Notes: generated by a model not told the origin, from the letters alone. DNA of 64,000 bases from Psychromonas sp. Urea-02u-13 (GCF_002835995.1 NZ_PJBZ01000041.1:85927-149926); one strand, 5' to 3'. Shown: positions 1-9,594, counted from the first letter of the stretch. Numbers and translations are program-made.

Positions 1-2
1 GC

Positions 3-704
3 ATCGATGTAATGGATGTTAACGCGGGCGATCACGGCCAAAAGTTTGCAACAAACTTTGACCCAGAAACAAACATGTTAGAGATTCAAGGTGACTCGTT
101 CTACTTTGAAGATAAAAAATGGCATCAAGTACCGTGCCATAGCCGCATGATGGAATTTGATTTCCCGGTAGTAGGCAAACAAAAAGTTTACTCAATGGCA
201 CACGATGAAGTACGTTCTATGGCGGAATACTTACCAGCAAAACGTATCGAATTCTGGATGGGGTTCTCTGATAGTTACCTTAACTACTTCAATGTTATGC
301 GTGATATCGGCCTATTAAGTCCAAATCCAATTACTACAGTTGATGGCATTACCGTTGAACCGCTTAAAGTATTAAAAGCGATTCTTCCAGATCCAACATC
401 ACTGGCTTCTGGTTACACAGGTAAAACCTGTATCGGTACTTGGGTGCGTGGTCAAAAAGATGGCGTACAAAAAAGTGTCTTTATCTACAATATTTGCGAC
501 CATAAAGAAGCGTATATTGAAGTTGAACATCAAGCTATCTCTTACACAACAGGCGTTCCTGCCATCACAGCGGCACTTTTATACTTCCAAGGTAAATGGA
601 GCAATAAAGGGTTGTACAATGTTGAACAGTTAAACCCTGATCACTTCCTTGAATTGATGCCTCGCATCGGTTTAACATGGCAAGTACAAGAGTTAGACGC
701 TTAG
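3..704 (+). CDS. Carboxynorspermidine synthase (saccharopine dehydrogenase family), C-terminal part
   Basis: The frame is open to the left edge of the window, so the N-terminal NAD(P)-binding half is missing and about 233 C-terminal residues are seen. The protein resembles the C-terminal domain of saccharopine dehydrogenase-like enzymes that reductively condense aspartate semialdehyde with 1,3-diaminopropane (or putrescine) to carboxynorspermidine. The assignment rests mainly on the next gene, nspC, which takes the product to norspermidine; the pair is adjacent in Vibrio. A terminator-like hairpin lies between the two genes, so coupling may be partial. A lysine-pathway saccharopine dehydrogenase is the alternative but is unlikely next to nspC. 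Confidence 0.85.
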   Translation: MDVMDVNAGDHGQKFATNFDPETNMLEIQGDSFYFEDKKWHQVPCHSRMMEFDFPVVGKQKVYSMAHDEVRSMAEYLPAKRIEFWMGFSDSYLNYFNVMRDIGLLSPNPITTVDGITVEPLKVLKAILPDPTSLASGYTGKTCIGTWVRGQKDGVQKSVFIYNICDHKEAYIEVEHQAISYTTGVPAITAALLYFQGKWSNKGLYNVEQLNPDHFLELMPRIGLTWQVQELDA

Positions 705-735
705 CACTAAGCTAGAAAGCAGATAACCAATTCAA

Positions 736-756
736 GGGGCATATTGCCCCTTTTTT
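736..756 (+). terminator. Intrinsic terminator-like hairpin after the carboxynorspermidine synthase gene
   Basis: Six-base-pair GC-rich stem (GGGGCA/TGCCCC) with a three-base loop followed by six T. It sits 32 bases after the upstream stop codon and 31 bases before nspC, so it may attenuate rather than abolish readthrough into nspC. Confidence 0.75.
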
Positions 757-786
757 ATATCTTAAAGTTGCAAGGCCGAGTAAAAA

Positions 787-1914
787 ATGAATACCGATAA
801 CCTACAAACCCCCTACTTCCTAATTGATGAAACAAAACTGATTGAGAACCTTGAGAAAGCAAAACTGCTCAAGGAGCTTTCTGGTGCAAAGTTGGTATTA
901 GCACTTAAATGTTTCTCTACCTTTGGCACCTTCGAAACCATTAAACCGTACCTTGATGGCACCACAAGCTCTGGCCCTTACGAAGTAAAATTAGGTTATG
1001 AAGAGTTTGGCGGGGAAACACACGCTTACAGCGTAGGTTATTCAAAAGCAGATATTGAAGCGGTTAAAGGGATGTCTGATAAAATCATCTTCAATTCATT
1101 ATCTCAACTTGATACCCATTTTGATGCTTGTCATCCACATGCTTCACTGGGTTTACGCATTAATCCAGAGCGCAGTATGGCAGGACAAGATCTTGCTAAT
1201 CCAACACGTCCTTATTCACGATTAGGTGTGAAACAGGATTTATTGGATAAGTCGGTATTAGATAAAGTGGAAGGTTTTATGTTTCACATGAATTGTGAAA
1301 ATAAAGATGTTGATGCTTTTATCGCTATTTTAGAGCATATCTCAACGACTTTTTCAGAGTATTTAACAACGCTAAAATGGCTTAGTTTAGGCGGGGGTAT
1401 CTTTTTTACTTATCCTGATTATCCAATTGAGAAATTAGCAGCTGCATTAAAAGCATTCAGCGAGAAACATGATATTCAACTTTACTTAGAGCCCGGTGAA
1501 GCAATCATTACCCGCACCGCAGATTTAGTAGTCAGTGTGATCGATATTGTTGAAAATGACAAAAAAACAGCCATTGTAGACAGCGCAACGGAAGCACATC
1601 GTTTAGATACCTTAATTTACGATGAGCCAGCTTCAATACGTGAAGCCTCAGCATCAGGTAAATTCCCTTATGTGATTGGCTCTTGCTCATGTTTAGCGGG
1701 AGATCAATTCTGTGAAACACAATTTGAAGCACCACTTGAAATTGGCCAGAAGTTACATCTGATGGACAGCGCCGGATATACCATGGTAAAGCTAAATTGG
1801 TTTAATGGTTTGAAGATGCCAAGTATTTATTATCAACGTGTATCAGGTGATATTGAGTTACTCAATGAATTTGCTTACCAAGATTTTAAAGCAACACTAG
1901 GCAAAAGAACTTAA
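787..1914 (+). CDS. nspC: Carboxynorspermidine decarboxylase NspC
   Basis: 375 residues, a full-length fold-type III PLP-dependent decarboxylase of the NspC family. It removes CO2 from carboxynorspermidine or carboxyspermidine to give norspermidine or spermidine in the cytoplasm. Lys41, in the LALKCFS motif, is the expected PLP Schiff-base lysine. Glycine-rich [10 protein letters not shown] (about residues 202-211) and EPGEA (about 236-240) fit the phosphate-binding parts of the barrel, and GSCSCLAGD near residue 300 carries the active-site cysteine region. It follows the carboxynorspermidine synthase gene on the same strand. In Vibrio this polyamine promotes biofilm formation. The identification is firm. 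Confidence 0.95.
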   Translation: MNTDNLQTPYFLIDETKLIENLEKAKLLKELSGAKLVLALKCFSTFGTFETIKPYLDGTTSSGPYEVKLGYEEFGGETHAYSVGYSKADIEAVKGMSDKIIFNSLSQLDTHFDACHPHASLGLRINPERSMAGQDLANPTRPYSRLGVKQDLLDKSVLDKVEGFMFHMNCENKDVDAFIAILEHISTTFSEYLTTLKWLSLGGGIFFTYPDYPIEKLAAALKAFSEKHDIQLYLEPGEAIITRTADLVVSVIDIVENDKKTAIVDSATEAHRLDTLIYDEPASIREASASGKFPYVIGSCSCLAGDQFCETQFEAPLEIGQKLHLMDSAGYTMVKLNWFNGLKMPSIYYQRVSGDIELLNEFAYQDFKATLGKRT

Positions 1915-1932
1915 GAAATTTTGCAAACAGTA

Positions 1933-1951
1933 ACGGCAGTATTCCTGCCGT
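1933..1951 (+). terminator. Hairpin downstream of nspC
   Basis: Seven-base-pair stem ACGGCAG/CTGCCGT with a five-base loop, 18 bases after the nspC stop. No clear T-run follows, so this is a weak terminator candidate. It directly precedes the MITE at 1956. Confidence 0.4.
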
Positions 1952-1955
1952 AATA

Positions 1956-2115
1956 TACCAATCTGATTAAGTATGTGATGTAAATTTTGCGCACTAAAAA
2001 TGGCTTTGCTCAAGGCAAAAGTTGATGCAAATGGTTGTTCCCTTTGCGAAACGTTTAACGAAGAGATAAGTTATTTTAACAAGTAAAATAGATCAGATAT
2101 TTATTCCGATTGGTA
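1956..2115. mobile_element. 160 bp MITE-like repeat with terminal inverted repeats
   Basis: A non-coding block bounded by an imperfect inverted repeat: TACCAATCTGATT at the left and ATTCCGATTGGTA at the right (TACCAATCGGAAT when reverse-complemented). The interior has no ORF. From memory, near-identical blocks recur in marine gammaproteobacteria such as Colwellia, Shewanella and Psychromonas; I could not check this. Its right end abuts the stop codon (2116-2118) of the neighbouring GGDEF gene on the minus strand. Only this copy is present in the window. Confidence 0.7.
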
Positions 2116-3701
2116 TTAGTCCTCATCAGAGAAAGACTTCACCACAAAGCAATTACACCCTTGGTATTTTGCCTCATAAAGCGCCGCGTCAGCCTCTCTC
2201 AGTATGTCATTAATTGAAAGGGTATAATCAACAACATCGCTTGGTTTTATAACCACTGCGCCAAAACTAAGCGTAATATGCTTGGCGGTGACTGAACTCG
2301 GGTGTGGTAGAGCGAAGTCTTGCATCACTTTTATAATGTGATTTAATTTTTTATATAAATCTTCATTACTCATCTCGCCAAATAATAGCGTGAATTCTTC
2401 TCCTCCATAACGGGCACAAACATCACTGTTTCGTTGGCATTGTTGGTTTAACACCCTAGCCACTTCGACTAAAGCAATATCCCCCTCTAAATGCCCTAGT
2501 GAATCGTTATAAAGTTTAAAGTAATCAATGTCAGCCATCACAACAACAAAGCCAATTTCATTACGAATACATAACTTTTGATGTACTTCCAGAGCGTTCA
2601 TTAATCCACGGCGATTCAATACTCTTGTTAATGGGTCGGTATTTTCCTGTTTTGATAACTCGTCTTTTTGTTGTTGCACGATTAACATCAGATCATTAAC
2701 ATTTTGAGAGACCGTCGCCAGTTCCCTCACTTCATACAGACTATCTAATGGGCAGTACCTTCGTGTGCTATCGCGCTCTTTTATATCAGCAGCTAATTTC
2801 TTTACGGGTTTAATAATAGTAATTGATACAAGGCGGTACACGAGATAAATCAATAAACTAATGAGTACGATAAAGATGAAGCTTTGCTCATTAATTAAGC
2901 TCGGTACTTCGCCAACACTATGTTCCAATCTTAAGACTGTAACAACGCTACCAGCGACATCGCGTAAAAGCATATCGCTATACGGCTTCACTTTTATATT
3001 GTTAGATTTTTCATTCCAATTACGTAACGTAGAAAGCATTTTTTCTGTTGGAATGGGCTGATAAGTAATGTTCGTTAGCGTGTTCTTAGATAAACCTTCA
3101 ACAAATTCTTTTTCTAATAATTGCACCATGATTAAAAAACCACGATTTTCCCCCTCAATATCGGAATCTCTAATTTGAGTCGTGCTAAACATCGCCGGGC
3201 CATGTTGTGTATTAATAAATCCAGATTTTTTAGGCGCGCCATGTTCGGTGGTCGGTGTTGGCAGTAGCGTTAAATTATTAGCATTCTTTTCAAAGTCATA
3301 AAATGAAAAGGTTATATCTGCTATTTGAGAGCGATGATAACCTTTGGCTAACAGAGGTTTTAAATGTTCGTCTAAATAAAAAACACCATCAATCTTCAAA
3401 CTGATGAAGGTGTTTTCATGATATTTTCTTCGATATAACTTGGATCGTTTGAGCGCATAAAATCATAACTTGATGTCCATACTGCATAATCAAAATTGAT
3501 CCTTGCTAGAATTTCAAGTTTATCTGAGATATTAAAAGTAAGAATATCAAGCTCTCTTTCTGATAATTTAGCAATGCTTTGTTCTAATTTTGGTAACTCA
3601 ATATAATAGCGATAGCTGAATACCGATGTGGTAAACAAAATAAACAGAAAAGTCAGTAAACGTAACTGTAATTGATTAAATGTAATTACTTTTGTCATCA
3701 A
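2116..3701 (-). pseudogene. CHASE4-GGDEF diguanylate cyclase split by a one-base frameshift
   Basis: Two overlapping reading frames form one protein of about 530 residues. The upstream part (3396-3701) has an N-terminal membrane segment and the start of a CHASE4 sensory domain (motif FDYAVW). The downstream part (2116-3399) continues CHASE4, then a second membrane segment, a HAMP-like linker and a GGDEF domain. The catalytic signature is GGEEF, with an RNSD inhibitory I-site five residues upstream, so the cyclase half looks competent. The break is at the T-run 3413-3416 on the plus strand: adding one A on the coding strand restores MKNTFISLKIDG across the junction. This may be sequencing error, phase variation or decay. 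The stop codon touches the adjacent MITE. Confidence 0.85.
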
Positions 3702-3879
3702 GTTGCCTTGTGGAAGTACTCGCTAGTCACTTGAATTATCGAGAGTATTGCCAAAAGAGTAGACCAAAACAGGCGTTAATGTTGATTCAAGGTAGGTCAG
3801 CTAGGAAATGTAAGGCGTTGATCACTTAATAAAGCGTGAGCGAATAATTAAAAGGAATACACAACTAAAATTATCCTCA

Positions 3880-3894
3880 TAATGATCATTATCA
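3880..3894. promoter_or_regulatory. Possible Fur box upstream of the dGTPase gene
   Basis: TAATGATCATTATCA matches the 7-1-7 Fur consensus TGATAATnATTATCA at all but two positions and forms most of a palindrome. It lies 65 bases before the dGTPase start, in a 258-base gap between divergent genes. The call is from the sequence only. Confidence 0.35.
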
Positions 3895-3959
3895 CTATTT
3901 AAAAAAACGTTCTCACGCTACAATTTCTATTACTTGTTCAATAAGACAGAGAGCCATCG

Positions 3960-5321
3960 ATGCAAGACAGAACGTTAGATATTAATCCACAATGGTTACA
4001 ACGTCTCACCGAAGAGCCAGATAAAAAACGACTGCTTGATAAACGATCTCCTTTTCAGCGAGATAAAGCGCGCGTATTACATTCAGCCGCTTTTCGACGC
4101 CTGCAGTCTAAAACACAAATTCATAATAATGGCCTCAGTGATTTTTATCGTACCCGTTTAACACACTCGCTTGAGGTCGCTCAAATAGGCTCGGGTATTG
4201 TTGCGCATCTTTCATTAACACAGCCTGAATTTAAAACGCTACTGCCAAGTAATAACCTTATTGAAGCCATCTGTTTAAGTCATGATATTGGCCACCCGCC
4301 TTTTGGTCACGGTGGTGAAACCGCGCTTAATTATATGATGATTAAAAACGGCGGTTTTGAAGGCAACGGGCAAACATTCCGAATTTTAACCCAACTTGAA
4401 CCCTACACAGAATTTAACGGCATGAACTTAACACGCCGTAGTTTATTAGGTTTATTAAAGTATCCCGTGTGTCTCAGTGAGCTTAGTGGCCCTTACCCTG
4501 AAGATACCAGTCGTAACTTTCGTCAATTAAAGACAGAAGAATGGATGCCCGGCAAAGGGATTTATGACCATGATCGCGCCTACCTTGATTCCGTACTAAC
4601 CCCATTGTGTGCTGCTGATATCGCACTTTTTCAGACATTACGCGAGCAAACTGCAACGGATAAAAGCCATAAAAAATCGCGCTATAAATCCTTTGACTGC
4701 TCTATTATGGAGATTGCCGATGATATTGCTTATGGCGTACATGATTTAGAAGATGCTATTGCAATGGGTATAGTGAGCAAAACGCTTTGGCAAGAAAAAG
4801 TAGCCACACAATTATCTGAAGTTGAAAATTTCTGCTTGGGCGAGCAATTAACAGAGCTCACTAACAACCTATTTTCACCACAACACTTTAAACGTAAAGA
4901 TGCCATTGGCGCCTTAGTAAATGCACTGATCACTTCTATTAAGATTGATATTGCTGAAGATGCTTTTGTTGATCCGTTACTCGCTTATAACGCATATTTA
5001 GCGCCAGCGATGTTTACGGTATTAGAAATATTAAAAAGCTTTGTTTTAAACTATGTGATTAAAAGCCCTGACTTACAAATATTAGAATATCGTGGCCAGC
5101 AAATTGTGATGGAGCTCTTTGAAGCCTTTAACGCGGGACCATTACGCTTTTTACCCGTGCAAGTTAAAGAAGTTTATAAACAACAAACGGATAGTTCACG
5201 CCAAAAACGCGTGATTGCAGATTATATCTCTAGCCTCACCGATAATCATGCTTTGCGTTTACACGCGAGTTTATTCAGCAGTAATCAAACCAGTCCGATG
5301 ATTGGCGAGCATGCCTTTTGA
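3960..5321 (+). CDS. dgt: dGTPase-family HD phosphohydrolase (deoxyguanosinetriphosphate triphosphohydrolase-like)
   Basis: 453 residues with the full HD-domain metal set: His69 in LTHSLEVAQIG, His108-Asp109 in CLSHDIGHPPFGHGGE, then His112 and His117. The N-terminal RDKARVLHSAAFRRLQ (about 34-49) is the usual dGTPase start. The family hydrolyses dNTPs to nucleoside plus tripolyphosphate, shaping the dNTP pool; some members restrict phage. The length fits the shorter dGTPase-like clade rather than E. coli Dgt (about 505 residues), so substrate preference is uncertain. It is transcribed alone and flanked by genes on the other strand. Confidence 0.85.
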   Translation: MQDRTLDINPQWLQRLTEEPDKKRLLDKRSPFQRDKARVLHSAAFRRLQSKTQIHNNGLSDFYRTRLTHSLEVAQIGSGIVAHLSLTQPEFKTLLPSNNLIEAICLSHDIGHPPFGHGGETALNYMMIKNGGFEGNGQTFRILTQLEPYTEFNGMNLTRRSLLGLLKYPVCLSELSGPYPEDTSRNFRQLKTEEWMPGKGIYDHDRAYLDSVLTPLCAADIALFQTLREQTATDKSHKKSRYKSFDCSIMEIADDIAYGVHDLEDAIAMGIVSKTLWQEKVATQLSEVENFCLGEQLTELTNNLFSPQHFKRKDAIGALVNALITSIKIDIAEDAFVDPLLAYNAYLAPAMFTVLEILKSFVLNYVIKSPDLQILEYRGQQIVMELFEAFNAGPLRFLPVQVKEVYKQQTDSSRQKRVIADYISSLTDNHALRLHASLFSSNQTSPMIGEHAF

Positions 5322-5362
5322 TGGGGGCTTATTAAGAAGGTAATAAAAAGAAAGAAGGTAGT

Positions 5363-5396
5363 AAAAAAAGTGATATACAAATTTGTATATCACTTG
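5363..5396 (-). terminator. Strong terminator for the minus-strand oxidoreductase gene
   Basis: A perfect 28 bp palindrome at 5369-5396 (AAGTGATATACAAA and its complement), preceded on the plus strand by six A at 5363-5368, which give a U-tract for minus-strand transcripts. It also separates the convergent dGTPase gene. Confidence 0.75.
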
Positions 5397-5464
5397 ATGA
5401 GAAACTGAATATTTATCGCATTCGTATTCACTTCTCAGCTATCCAAAGGTCAGTGCCAGTTGGG

Positions 5465-6925
5465 TTATAAACCTTTGGGTCTAACATTGCAGCTGGCTAA
5501 CGAGACAGGATACTCTCTATCAATACAAATGCTTTGTGCGTAGTCTGCAATCTCTTGCTCTGAAATGGTTGGCGTAATATTGAAATTTCGATCCCCCCTT
5601 TTCCACTGACTAAGATAACCTAAACGCTGTAGCTGATGAATAATTTCGTCTGCTACATTTAACGCAGAAGAAGCTTTTACAATCTCACAACGCGCGTAAT
5701 GTTGCCCAACAAATGACACTCCCGCGGCACGTAAGTCTGCATTATCTCCGGGAATTTGTTGTGCACCAAAAAGAGGCTTAGAGCTAACTGTTGCGACACT
5801 TGAAAACTCAGGAATAAAACGACTCAGATGATCAATCGCGCTCTGACTACGTGAGGTTATTTCCTCAACCGGCCAGCCTTTATCTATTTTATCGGTAAAT
5901 TTATTAGGCAGTTTTGGCTGCGCACTGTTATCCGCACTTTCGACCAAACCATTATCAAATAAAGTGATCGATTCAGTCATGCCATGTAGTTGAAAGTAAC
6001 CATCGGGATAAGGTGTAAACTGTGCCATTCCTTCTGGCGTACCACGATCGCCAAAAAAGATAAGCTCAGGCCAAATAGTTGAGCATCCCGGCCACTGCGT
6101 TACATAAGCGGCTTTAAATTCAACTAAGCGCTGTCGACCAAAACCTAACATATCATCCACTAAACCACTTCTAAAACCAGCAGCATTGATTAAAAAATCA
6201 AAGTTTTCGCTACAATTTTTTCCATCACGTTGATAGTCAACTTGCCAACTGTCCGTTAATGATTGAACAGCATCAACTTTACTATTAGTAAATAAAGCAC
6301 AGTTAGGCATTTTTTGTAGCGCCAGTTCAGCACTGGCAGCTAAACGAAATAGATTAACGCCGTACTCTTGCACCATAATGATAGGAAACTTCAGCTGCGT
6401 TAAGTCAACATGATGGGCGACGGGAATCATCCATTCAATCAATGAGCTTGGCTTTTCTACAATTTCTCTGCTTTTTAACGCTTCGACTTGCGCCAACGTA
6501 AATAACTCAAAATATTGCTCTGGCGCGCCTAATACCTGATTGTTTGCATCTAACTCGATTAAACGTTGGTATTCAGCTTGTAGCGTTTTTAAACGAGGGA
6601 TTAAATCTTGCGGCGTGCCTTTATCGTTTTGTGGAACAGCAACCACCGTAGGACGGTAATCAATAGCGTAAGGGTACAAACGCAACAGATCAATCGATTC
6701 ACGTAATAGTGTTAAGCACTCAGCGACAGGAATCTCACGATAAAGATTACCACCGGCATGCAAATGACAAATTGGAGGACCATTCACTAAGGTTGGCCCT
6801 TTTTCAATCAGCGTCACATCTAAGCCTAGTTCGCCTAGGCAGAGAGCAGCCGTTGCCCCCGCAATACCACCACCAATGATAGCAATGCGTGCATTTTTTT
6901 GATTTGATTGAATCTCAGCGTTCAT
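5465..6925 (-). CDS. FAD-dependent oxidoreductase (DAO/glycine oxidase-like fold)
   Basis: 486 residues. The N-terminus has a Rossmann dinucleotide-binding motif, IAIIGGGIAGATAALCL, with GxGxxG at residues 18-23 and the acidic end of strand two at IEKG. The rest fits a D-amino-acid-oxidase-like FAD enzyme, with a late segment GDNADLRAAG near the C-terminus, but no substrate is evident. It starts 6 bases after the stop of gph on the same strand, so the two are likely co-transcribed. Its own terminator is at 5363-5396. The specific reaction is unknown. Confidence 0.75.
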   Translation of the reverse strand: MNAEIQSNQKNARIAIIGGGIAGATAALCLGELGLDVTLIEKGPTLVNGPPICHLHAGGNLYREIPVAECLTLLRESIDLLRLYPYAIDYRPTVVAVPQNDKGTPQDLIPRLKTLQAEYQRLIELDANNQVLGAPEQYFELFTLAQVEALKSREIVEKPSSLIEWMIPVAHHVDLTQLKFPIIMVQEYGVNLFRLAASAELALQKMPNCALFTNSKVDAVQSLTDSWQVDYQRDGKNCSENFDFLINAAGFRSGLVDDMLGFGRQRLVEFKAAYVTQWPGCSTIWPELIFFGDRGTPEGMAQFTPYPDGYFQLHGMTESITLFDNGLVESADNSAQPKLPNKFTDKIDKGWPVEEITSRSQSAIDHLSRFIPEFSSVATVSSKPLFGAQQIPGDNADLRAAGVSFVGQHYARCEIVKASSALNVADEIIHQLQRLGYLSQWKRGDRNFNITPTISEQEIADYAQSICIDREYPVSLASCNVRPKGL

Positions 6926-6931
6926 AGATGA

Positions 6932-7636
6932 TTAATCCACTAAGTCATACTGGTTAGTAACGGCAAAAGTAGCAACGATATCTGCAAAGTCAGAAAACAC
7001 AACATCCGGCTTGTGCTCACCAATATCTTCTCCGTAGTTATAACCATAAGTCAGACCAATACTTTGCATATGGGCTGCATTAGCGGCTAATATGTCATTT
7101 TTTGAATCCCCTACCATGACACATTGATCAACCGTCACACCGAGTTTTTCACACACGTGTAATAACGGTAATGGTGAAGGTTTACGTTCAGGAAGACTAT
7201 CGCCACCCAAGCATAATTCAAATAGACCCGTCAGCTCTAAACCAACAAGAATAGGATCGATAAAATCAAAAGGTTTGTTAGTCACAATAATTAAACGGTA
7301 ACCCTGCGCTTTAAGAATTTTTAATGTAGAGCGTACGTTTTTGTACAATACCGTATCAACACAAAGATTTTTTGCGTAGAAAGTCAGGAATATGTCTAAC
7401 GCTTTTTCAAAGAGCTCAGGATCGATGTTTTCATCGTAATCCGCTTTCCCACAAAGTCCACGTTTTACAATGACTTGTGCGCCATTACCGACCCATGAAC
7501 GGATTAAATCATCACTAAAGGTATCGCGACCTAAGGTGGTTAACATATGGTTAATCGCTAAAGCTAAATCGGGTGCGCTATCGATGAGTGTGCCATCAAG
7601 ATCAAATAAGATGACCTGCTTATTATTGAATTTCAA
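6932..7636 (-). CDS. gph: Phosphoglycolate phosphatase (HAD family)
   Basis: About 234 residues from a TTG start at 7636, chosen because AAAGG lies 8 bases upstream and the protein then begins like E. coli Gph. An earlier in-frame TTG at 7678 lies inside a MITE end and would add MITE-encoded residues. HAD motif I is FDLDGTLIDSAPD (catalytic Asp12 and Asp14); motif II is the IIVTNKP stretch; motif III/IV is MVGDSKNDILAA. The enzyme clears 2-phosphoglycolate arising during repair of oxidised DNA ends. The gene precedes the FAD oxidoreductase with a 6-base gap. A related HAD phosphatase cannot be excluded. Confidence 0.85.
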   Translation of the reverse strand: MKFNNKQVILFDLDGTLIDSAPDLALAINHMLTTLGRDTFSDDLIRSWVGNGAQVIVKRGLCGKADYDENIDPELFEKALDIFLTFYAKNLCVDTVLYKNVRSTLKILKAQGYRLIIVTNKPFDFIDPILVGLELTGLFELCLGGDSLPERKPSPLPLLHVCEKLGVTVDQCVMVGDSKNDILAANAAHMQSIGLTYGYNYGEDIGEHKPDVVFSDFADIVATFAVTNQYDLVD

Positions 7637-7661
7637 ATGAGTAACCTTTAGCTGTAATTTA

Positions 7662-7986
7662 TACCCGTCACCATTCAAGTTGCAAAGTTCAGCAAGTGAT
7701 GAGGTGAACAGATTTTAGGCAGGAAGTTGAAGGTCTAACTAGTTCAATCAATACTTCCTAACAACGAAGGTGTTTGCCTCATCGCTTGCCCTACGGGTCG
7801 CTAGCTCGGAAACCAATTCTGCGTTGCAACATTTGATAAGGGCTAGCCATTAAAGAATGAAAGTATTTTATTTCATTCTACCGATAGAGAATTAACGTAG
7901 TTAATTGCTCGAAAGGTCATCATGTTGCGTCTTGCCTTGGTACCCGAGCTAGCGACTGAATAAAGCACCTTGATTGGTAACGGGTA
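7662..7986. mobile_element. 325 bp MITE-like element, copy A
   Basis: Bounded by TACCCGTCACCATTCAA at the left and TTGATTGGTAACGGGTA at the right, an imperfect 17 bp inverted repeat. No ORF inside. Its interior is clearly related to the element at 19915-20253: both contain a CTTGCCCTACGGG-type block, an AACGTAGTTAA block, a CATGTTG block and a GAGCT block in matching order. The left end lies only 25 bases upstream of the gph start, so it may carry or replace the gph promoter. Together with flanks it fills the 390-base gap 7637-8026. Confidence 0.7.
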
Positions 7987-8026
7987 TATGTATATGTATA
8001 ACGAGGTATCTATCTTACCTAAATAA

Positions 8027-8815
8027 CTAGCCTTTTTCTACAAAACAAAGTGTCCATAACTCATTGATATAAATAAATATTTTTAAATATAAATCACACT
8101 TTTTTTGTAAGGATTGTAGAGATTCTGTTTGAGGTGGGGTAAGTGCTGAATAATAGTGGCTTATCAGCGTTTCAGAATGGCTTTTACTGAAGCCGTTAAT
8201 GCAATTACAAAAGGCGAGATCATAAGCTGGGCAGGCGATAACCGCATATTCCCAATCAAGAATATAATAGCGACTTCCCTTTCCCTGTAAGACATTATTC
8301 AGCGACAAATCACCATGGCATAATGTGTTATTTTCACTGCTTTTATCAAGTTGATCAGCCAGTGCAAGCATCGCTTGAAAACGCTGTCCATCAATAGCCA
8401 TATCTAGCTGTTTTTTGAGTCTGTTTAACTCAAAAGCGAGTCGTTGTTTTGGGGCATGTAATGCGGGCAGTTGATGTATGCGCATCAGCTGCTGAGCTAA
8501 TATTTCAAATCGGTTTTCACTGTTAGCCGGTAACAATTCAGCGCGGATATATTGCTGTAATTTATAGCTGGCATTATGCGCTAATACCGTCGGTGTTAAC
8601 GCATGTTCACTGGCGAGCTTCTGGACTAAAAGCTCAGCCTGGCGATCTTCGTCACTGCGCGCATCACGATTCAAGCGTTTAAAAACAAACTGTTTATGCG
8701 CATCGTTAGTAATTAAAAAAACGTCGTTGGTGAGTGCATGCGTAAATTGCTCTACAGCAATAACATCACCAACACATTGATTATTGAGCCAGACTAATTC
8801 GCTATTAGATAACAA
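8027..8815 (-). CDS. Aminoglycoside/choline/thiamine kinase-like phosphotransferase
   Basis: 262 residues with the APH/choline kinase fold. The catalytic loop is LCHGDLSLNNVL (about residues 165-176), followed by the metal-binding YILDWEYA motif (about 184-191). The N-terminal lobe has FVFKRL with the likely ATP-binding lysine. The size and motifs are near those of thiamine kinase ThiK, but I cannot assign a substrate. The start is TTG with AGAGG 8 bases upstream. The gene lies between a MITE and a short AT-rich gap containing two copies of a CGGATTACTTATAA-type repeat (8926-8950). Confidence 0.7.
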   Translation of the reverse strand: MLSNSELVWLNNQCVGDVIAVEQFTHALTNDVFLITNDAHKQFVFKRLNRDARSDEDRQAELLVQKLASEHALTPTVLAHNASYKLQQYIRAELLPANSENRFEILAQQLMRIHQLPALHAPKQRLAFELNRLKKQLDMAIDGQRFQAMLALADQLDKSSENNTLCHGDLSLNNVLQGKGSRYYILDWEYAVIACPAYDLAFCNCINGFSKSHSETLISHYYSALTPPQTESLQSLQKKCDLYLKIFIYINELWTLCFVEKG

Positions 8816-8955
8816 TTGTTGTGCCTCTTGTTGACACTGATGTTACTTCGACCCAGTGTAATATCCCCAAATCGCTCATCCCTAATTGATTATAAAGGAT
8901 GATTTATAATCAATTACTTATAACGGATTACTTATAACGGATTACTTATGACCTA

Positions 8956-9594
8956 TTACTTCGCTATCCAGGGAGTAATACGTGCAACGGCAAAGGGAAA
9001 TTCTTTACTTAAGTCTGTAGTGCTTAATATTTTATTACCCACTAGCACATCACCGTTACTCGCCAATTGGTAACCATTAGGTAGCACAACATCAGCGCTT
9101 AAAGGCGTGACTAATTTAAAACGTAAACCAGAAAATTCTGGCAAGAAATATTTACCGACCATGCCTGCATTTTTGCGTAAAACGCCTTCAAGCTCAATGC
9201 TAATATTCACCAATTTTTCAAAAGGTAGCGCGCTTAATTCAGACTCTTTAGCCATTAACGTTACCTGTAAGGCGCAGGCCTCATTATTGACTGTTTGTAC
9301 TTCAATCATTGCGCCGTCTTTACGGTGTTGATCTGAATAGAAAGGCATTAATTTACCCTGCTTTTCAAATTCTACTGGCTCTCTTTTATCATCAACAACA
9401 ATTTCAGCTTGTTTAATAAAGCATTGCTTGCCCGTTGATGGCTCAACCAAATAGAAGCTGGTTGCTACATATTGATAGTCGAGCTTGTACATGGTTTTCA
9501 TATAACCAAAAAATAGTGAATAATTGAGTTTTAGTGGAGAAGCCATAACATTTTGACTGATCAAAACAGATAAAACTAAGATTAAAATACGCAT
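8956..9594 (-). CDS. DUF2987-type exported protein
   Basis: 212 residues from the ATG at 9594. A longer frame extends upstream to 9786 but overlaps the coding end of the next gene and would bury the signal peptide MRILILVLSVLISQNVMA. The mature part, starting around SPLKLNYSLFFGYMKTMYKLDY, resembles DUF2987 proteins of Vibrio and Shewanella, which are periplasmic and uncharacterised. The start codon lies one base after the stop of the membrane-protein gene (stop codon 9596-9598), indicating an operon. Function unknown. Confidence 0.75.
   Translation of the reverse strand: MRILILVLSVLISQNVMASPLKLNYSLFFGYMKTMYKLDYQYVATSFYLVEPSTGKQCFIKQAEIVVDDKREPVEFEKQGKLMPFYSDQHRKDGAMIEVQTVNNEACALQVTLMAKESELSALPFEKLVNISIELEGVLRKNAGMVGKYFLPEFSGLRFKLVTPLSADVVLPNGYQLASNGDVLVGNKILSTTDLSKEFPFAVARITPWIAK

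Noticed and set aside
7637..7678. Extended gph start at the TTG at 7678, adding 14 residues
   Set aside because: The extra residues would be encoded by the MITE terminal repeat, and a better ribosome site precedes the TTG at 7636, which aligns with Gph.
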